Assembly (NCBI RefSeq): GCF_042738955.1
Contig: NZ_JBHYHC010000018.1
Span: 41,263-105,262 of the forward strand
Reading direction: 5' to 3'
DNA from: Umezawaea sp042738955
GTDB lineage: Bacteria > Actinomycetota > Actinomycetes > Mycobacteriales > Pseudonocardiaceae
Length of the DNA: 64,000 nt
The translations under genes and the position numbers were made by a program. The notes under the pieces were generated by a model. That model did no database searches, was not told the origin of the DNA, and saw only the letters and a program-made list of their open reading frames with translations. This document shows positions 61,187 to 64,000 of this stretch, in pieces (within the stretch, counting starts at the first letter, position 1; each line of letters starts with the position of its first letter).

Positions 61187-62575
61187 GTGGAGCAGGTAGT
61201 GGTGGTCGGGGGCGGTCCCGTGGGGCTGTGGCTCGCGGCGGAACTGAGGCTGGGCGGGGCGTCCGTGACGGTGCTGGAGGCGAGGGAGGAGCGGGATCCG
61301 CACTCGAAGGCGTTGACGATCCACCCGCGCACGCTGGAGGTGCTGGCGTGCCGGGGGATCGTGGACCGGTTCCTCGTTTCCGGGGTGCGGATCCCCAGCG
61401 GGCACTTCGCCGGGTTGGACGACCGGATGGACTTCGGCGTGCTCGACACGCCGTACCCGTTCACCCTCGCCCTGCCACAGGCGCGGACGGAGGAGTTGCT
61501 GGAGGAGCACGCCCTGTCGTTGGGCGTGAAGGTGCTGCGGGGTGAGCGGGTGGAGGGCTTGGTGCCGCGCGACGACCACGTGACCGTGCACGGGTCGTCG
61601 GTGGTCGACGCGGCGTACGTCGTGGGGTGCGACGGGGCGCGCAGCACCGTGCGGTCGTCGGCGGGCATCGACTTCCCCGGCACCGACGCCACGAACTGGG
61701 GGTGGCTGGGCGACGTCGTGCTGGACGACCCACCGCCCCAGCCGGTGCTGTCGGTGACCGGGGCCGAGGGCGGGGTCATGGTCGTGGCGGTGCCCGGCGG
61801 CGTGCACCGCTTCGTGGGCAACGACCCGACCGGCAACCGCACGACGTGGCCAGGTGAGCTGACCCTGGAGGAACTGCGCGCCACGGTCGTCCGCGTGACG
61901 GGCCGGGACTTCGGGATGCGCGATCCGCGCTGGCTGTCCCGCTTCGGCAACACCACGCGCCAAGCGGCTCAGTACCGCAAGGGCCGGGTGCTGCTCGCGG
62001 GCGACGCGGCCCACGTCCACTTCCCGACGGGCGGCGTCGGGCTCAACGTGGGCGTCCAGGACGCCGCCAACCTGGGCTGGAAGCTGGCGGCCGTGGCGAC
62101 GGGCCGCGCCCCGGATTCCCTGCTGGACACCTACCACGCCGAACGCCACCCGGTAGGCGAAGACCTGCTCCGCGCCACCAGAGCCCAAACCGCCCTGATG
62201 ACCTCCTACACCCCGGAAACCCTCGCCCTGCGATCGATGCTGAGCGAGTTCATCGCCGACCTCCCGGCCTTCTCCAGCGCACTGGCGAACCGCCTTTCGG
62301 CCCTGGACGTCACCTACCCCTCCTCACCGAACGCACACCCGTTGACGGGCAGCCGCGCCCCAGACCTCCGCTTCACCGACGGCACAGGCCTGTTCGACCT
62401 CCTACGCCACGCCAGACACGTCCTCGTGGGCGTCGGAGATGTCGATGACGCGGTGCCCGCGGGCCCGTTGCTGAACCCACCCGCCGAGTGGGCCGGTGTG
62501 ACAGCCGCCCTGATCCGTCCGGACGGCCACGTCGCCTGGGCCACCGAGGAGGCCGAATCCCTTATGCCGCAGTGA
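61187..62575 (+). CDS. FAD-dependent aromatic monooxygenase
   Basis: This 462-residue flavoprotein hydroxylase has the N-terminal VVVVGGGPVGLWLAAEL (GxGxxG), the acidic strand end TVLEAREE, the DG region YVVGCDGARSTVR, and the second FAD/NADPH motif RVLLAGDAAHVHFPTGGVGLNVGVQDA (split). The C-terminal thioredoxin-like domain is shortened (VLVGVGDVDDAVPAG). The class includes phenol/anthraquinone hydroxylases and tetracycline/rifampicin-inactivating enzymes. GTG at 61187 after AAGGAGG. It is controlled by the divergent TetR. A decayed copy of its 3' end lies about 330 bp downstream. Confidence 0.9.
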   Translation: MEQVVVVGGGPVGLWLAAELRLGGASVTVLEAREERDPHSKALTIHPRTLEVLACRGIVDRFLVSGVRIPSGHFAGLDDRMDFGVLDTPYPFTLALPQARTEELLEEHALSLGVKVLRGERVEGLVPRDDHVTVHGSSVVDAAYVVGCDGARSTVRSSAGIDFPGTDATNWGWLGDVVLDDPPPQPVLSVTGAEGGVMVVAVPGGVHRFVGNDPTGNRTTWPGELTLEELRATVVRVTGRDFGMRDPRWLSRFGNTTRQAAQYRKGRVLLAGDAAHVHFPTGGVGLNVGVQDAANLGWKLAAVATGRAPDSLLDTYHAERHPVGEDLLRATRAQTALMTSYTPETLALRSMLSEFIADLPAFSSALANRLSALDVTYPSSPNAHPLTGSRAPDLRFTDGTGLFDLLRHARHVLVGVGDVDDAVPAGPLLNPPAEWAGVTAALIRPDGHVAWATEEAESLMPQ

Positions 62576-62811
62576 ACCACCGGCCCGAGACCAGGGAAGG
62601 CAGGTGCCAGGAGGACTTCCACCTCGTTGAGCGCGACGACTGCCCGGAGCCGCCCGAGCCGCCGCCGGCCCCAGCAGGTGGGCCGCTGGGATGGCCACAG
62701 TGCTTGGGTGACCGCGCGGCGCGGATCGCCGGTGCCGTCGTGAAGGGTCGGCCGGCCCAGACGCTACGTCGATCCCGGAGGGCGATGAGCTTCAAGGCGA
62801 CTTCCGCTTGA

Positions 62812-63060
62812 GCGGCGTGGCGGACCGGCATCGCTGATGGCAACAGCTCGGAACTGATCAAGCCGGTTGGTGCGGGTCCTTCGCCGGACCCGTTTACCAA
62901 GTGGACCGCCGTCACTGCCGCGCTGATCCAACTAGGCGGCCATGTCGGTTTCCGTCCAGAGGGTCGGTGGTCCAGCTCTATCGCTGGCGCGGATCTGCTC
63001 AGGCCGGTTGATGCCTACCCGACAATCCGGTGTTGCCAACTCCCAGTCCTGAAGGAGGAC
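62812..63060 (+). pseudogene. Decayed fragment resembling the 3' end of the monooxygenase
   Basis: In one frame the stretch at about 62873-62960 reads AGPSPDPFTKWTAVTAALIQ then LGGHVGF. It aligns with the monooxygenase AGPLLNPPAEWAGVTAALIR then PDGHVAW at about 18 of 27 positions. Upstream and downstream the similarity vanishes, and stop codons limit the frame. A near-repeat of CTGATCAAGCCGGTTGGTGC (62854-62873) recurs at 62995-63014. The piece also ends in AAGGAGGACGACC then ATG (63065), a leftover start site that now runs into the antisense of a methyltransferase. It looks like debris from a recombined or duplicated gene. Confidence 0.6.
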
Positions 63061-63130
63061 GACCATGACCATCCTGCCGTTACCCCGACGCACACCGGCC
63101 AGAGCGCCCCCGCCGAGCCGAGGGCGACCT

Positions 63131-63826
63131 TCAGCGGGTGAGCGGGCGGCGGGCCACGAACACGTACTCCGCGCTGGCATCGTTGAACGGTTCGGCCGCG
63201 AAGCCGCCGTGCAAGGTCTCCAGTTCGAGGTTGGCCACGTCGAGCAGGCCCAGCCACTCGTTCTTCGTCGCCCACCACAGCGAGCTGGTGGCGCCGTCGT
63301 CGCGGATGATGTCGATCCTGTTGTCGCCCACCCAGTACCGGAGCGTGTGCGGGGTTCGGTCGTCCTGGTGCGCGCCGTCGACGCGGGCGGCGACGTGGTG
63401 GTCGAAGGCGAACGCGTTCCAGGCGAACCGGCCGCCGGGGCGTAGTGCGGCGGCTACCCGTTCGAACGTGCGGCGGCGGTCCGACCACGTGGGCAGGTGC
63501 AGCAGTGAGCGGAACGGGCAGTAGACCAGGGCGGCGGGCTCGTCGAGGTGGAGGTCGCGCATGTCCGCCTCGCGCAGGTCGAGGTCCACGCCCGCGGTGG
63601 TCGCGTTGGCGCGGGCCAGGGCGAGCATCGCGGAGGAGGAGTCGAGGCCGATCACCCGGTGGCCGGTCGACCGGGCGACGGGGATCGCCACGCGGCCGGT
63701 GCCCACCGCCAACTCGACCACGGGGCCGTCGGCCTCGCGGGCGAGGGCCGCGTAGAAGGCGATGTCGTCGGTCATGTGGGCCGACCAGCGCTCGTAGTCG
63801 ACCGCGAACGTCTCGTCCCAGGTCAT
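63131..63826 (-). CDS. Class I SAM-dependent methyltransferase
   Basis: This 231-residue enzyme has VVELAVGTGRVAIPVARSTG (motif I), VIGLDSSSAMLALARAN (post-I acidic end), LVYCPFRSLLHLPTWSDR and VAAALRPGGRFAWNAFAFD. This fits the small Methyltransf_25 type with a C-terminal cap. The methyl acceptor is unknown. ATG at 63826, weak ribosome site. No close operon partner is visible. Confidence 0.85.
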   Translation of the reverse strand: MTWDETFAVDYERWSAHMTDDIAFYAALAREADGPVVELAVGTGRVAIPVARSTGHRVIGLDSSSAMLALARANATTAGVDLDLREADMRDLHLDEPAALVYCPFRSLLHLPTWSDRRRTFERVAAALRPGGRFAWNAFAFDHHVAARVDGAHQDDRTPHTLRYWVGDNRIDIIRDDGATSSLWWATKNEWLGLLDVANLELETLHGGFAAEPFNDASAEYVFVARRPLTR

Positions 63827-63936
63827 CGGCCGAGGTAAGCACGGGCCGTCGTGGCGAGGCCAGTCGATTTCGGTGGAGTGGGGGCTTCCGGTGGGGCGGC
63901 GGGGCCGTCGCCCCACCCGAAGCGCCAGGCTAAAAA

Positions 63937-63957
63937 CTGTCTCTTATAAACATAAGA
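63937..63957. mobile_element. Tn5/IS4-like terminal sequence at window edge
   Basis: CTGTCTCTTATAAACATAAG is nearly the Tn5 mosaic end (CTGTCTCTTATACACATCT): identical over the first 12 bases and 16 of 19 overall. In nature this start is an inverted-repeat end of IS4-family elements. No transposase is within the window, so the element, if real, lies to the right. Confidence 0.35.
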
Positions 63958-63966
63958 CGCGGCCCA

Positions 63967-63978
63967 CCCCATATGGGG
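63967..63978. promoter_or_regulatory. CCCCATATGGGG palindrome, possible metal-regulator site
   Basis: This is a 12-bp perfect palindrome extended to ACCCC-ATAT-GGGGGGTATAT. Paired CCCC/GGGG blocks followed by TAT resemble operators of the CsoR/RcnR (copper/nickel) family in actinobacteria. No gene follows within the window to test this. Confidence 0.3.
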
Positions 63979-64000
63979 GGTATATCTCGGTGGGCGCCGG

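Noticed and set aside
63065..63445. A 126-residue plus-strand frame with good ribosome site
   Set aside because: After about 25 codons it runs antisense to a clear methyltransferase; treated as leftover start of a lost gene.

Overview
The window is GC-rich DNA with about 57 densely packed genes. It has many GTG/TTG starts, SARP activators, an Lsr2-type nucleoid protein, a PaaR-like TetR repressor, a CebR-type cellulose operator, secreted CBM enzymes and 4-base coupled operons. This fits the chromosome of a filamentous actinomycete. The order Pseudonocardiales (Saccharothrix/Lentzea/Actinosynnema-like) is my inference, not a demonstrated fact. No tRNA, rRNA, CRISPR array or complete insertion sequence was seen.

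Left part (1-20 kb): the 3' end of a lipid-kinase gene; a secreted CBM2 protein behind a cellulose-type operator; a GNAT enzyme; a divergent TetR/alpha-beta-hydrolase pair with two identical operators; glutamate synthase gltBD; an orphan cobF; an AI-2E-type permease; a secreted intradiol-dioxygenase lipoprotein; a VIT1-like transporter; a coupled two-component system; and a CAP/SCP lipoprotein.

Middle part (20-50 kb): a Lrp regulator divergent from a three-gene branched-chain 2-oxoacid dehydrogenase operon (E1alpha, E1beta, E2; no E3); AraC, MarR/OhrR-like and PaaR-like regulators with their operators; a thiolase; an MFS exporter fused to a winged-helix domain; a stand-alone hisG; a carotenoid-oxygenase homologue with an odd C-terminus; a P1 peptidase; a GH95 fucosidase; a CBM13/beta-helix secreted protein; two luciferase-like monooxygenases; and a DEAD-box helicase.

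Right part (50-64 kb): the most interesting block. An Lsr2-like gene and two SARP activators precede a tightly coupled nine-gene operon (52898-59388): ACP, ketosynthase, alpha/beta hydrolase, double-hotdog protein, chain-length-factor-like KS, two different hotdog dehydratases, ketoreductase and a DsbA/HCCA-isomerase-like protein. Together these look like a compact highly reducing type II PKS that would build a polyene acyl chain. The KS and CLF are unusually separated, and the two dehydratases are complementary (one has lost the catalytic His motif). An 11-bp-spaced direct repeat just upstream of the ACP gene is a plausible SARP site. The operon ends in a 17-bp perfect hairpin. Beyond it lie a HAF-repeat secreted protein, a TetR/flavin-monooxygenase pair with double operators, a decayed copy of that monooxygenase's 3' end, a methyltransferase, and at the edge a Tn5-like terminal sequence and a CCCCATATGGGG palindrome.

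Recurring layout themes are convergent genes whose stop codons interlock through CTAG (three cases), strong perfect hairpin terminators, and divergent regulator/target pairs with visible palindromic operators.
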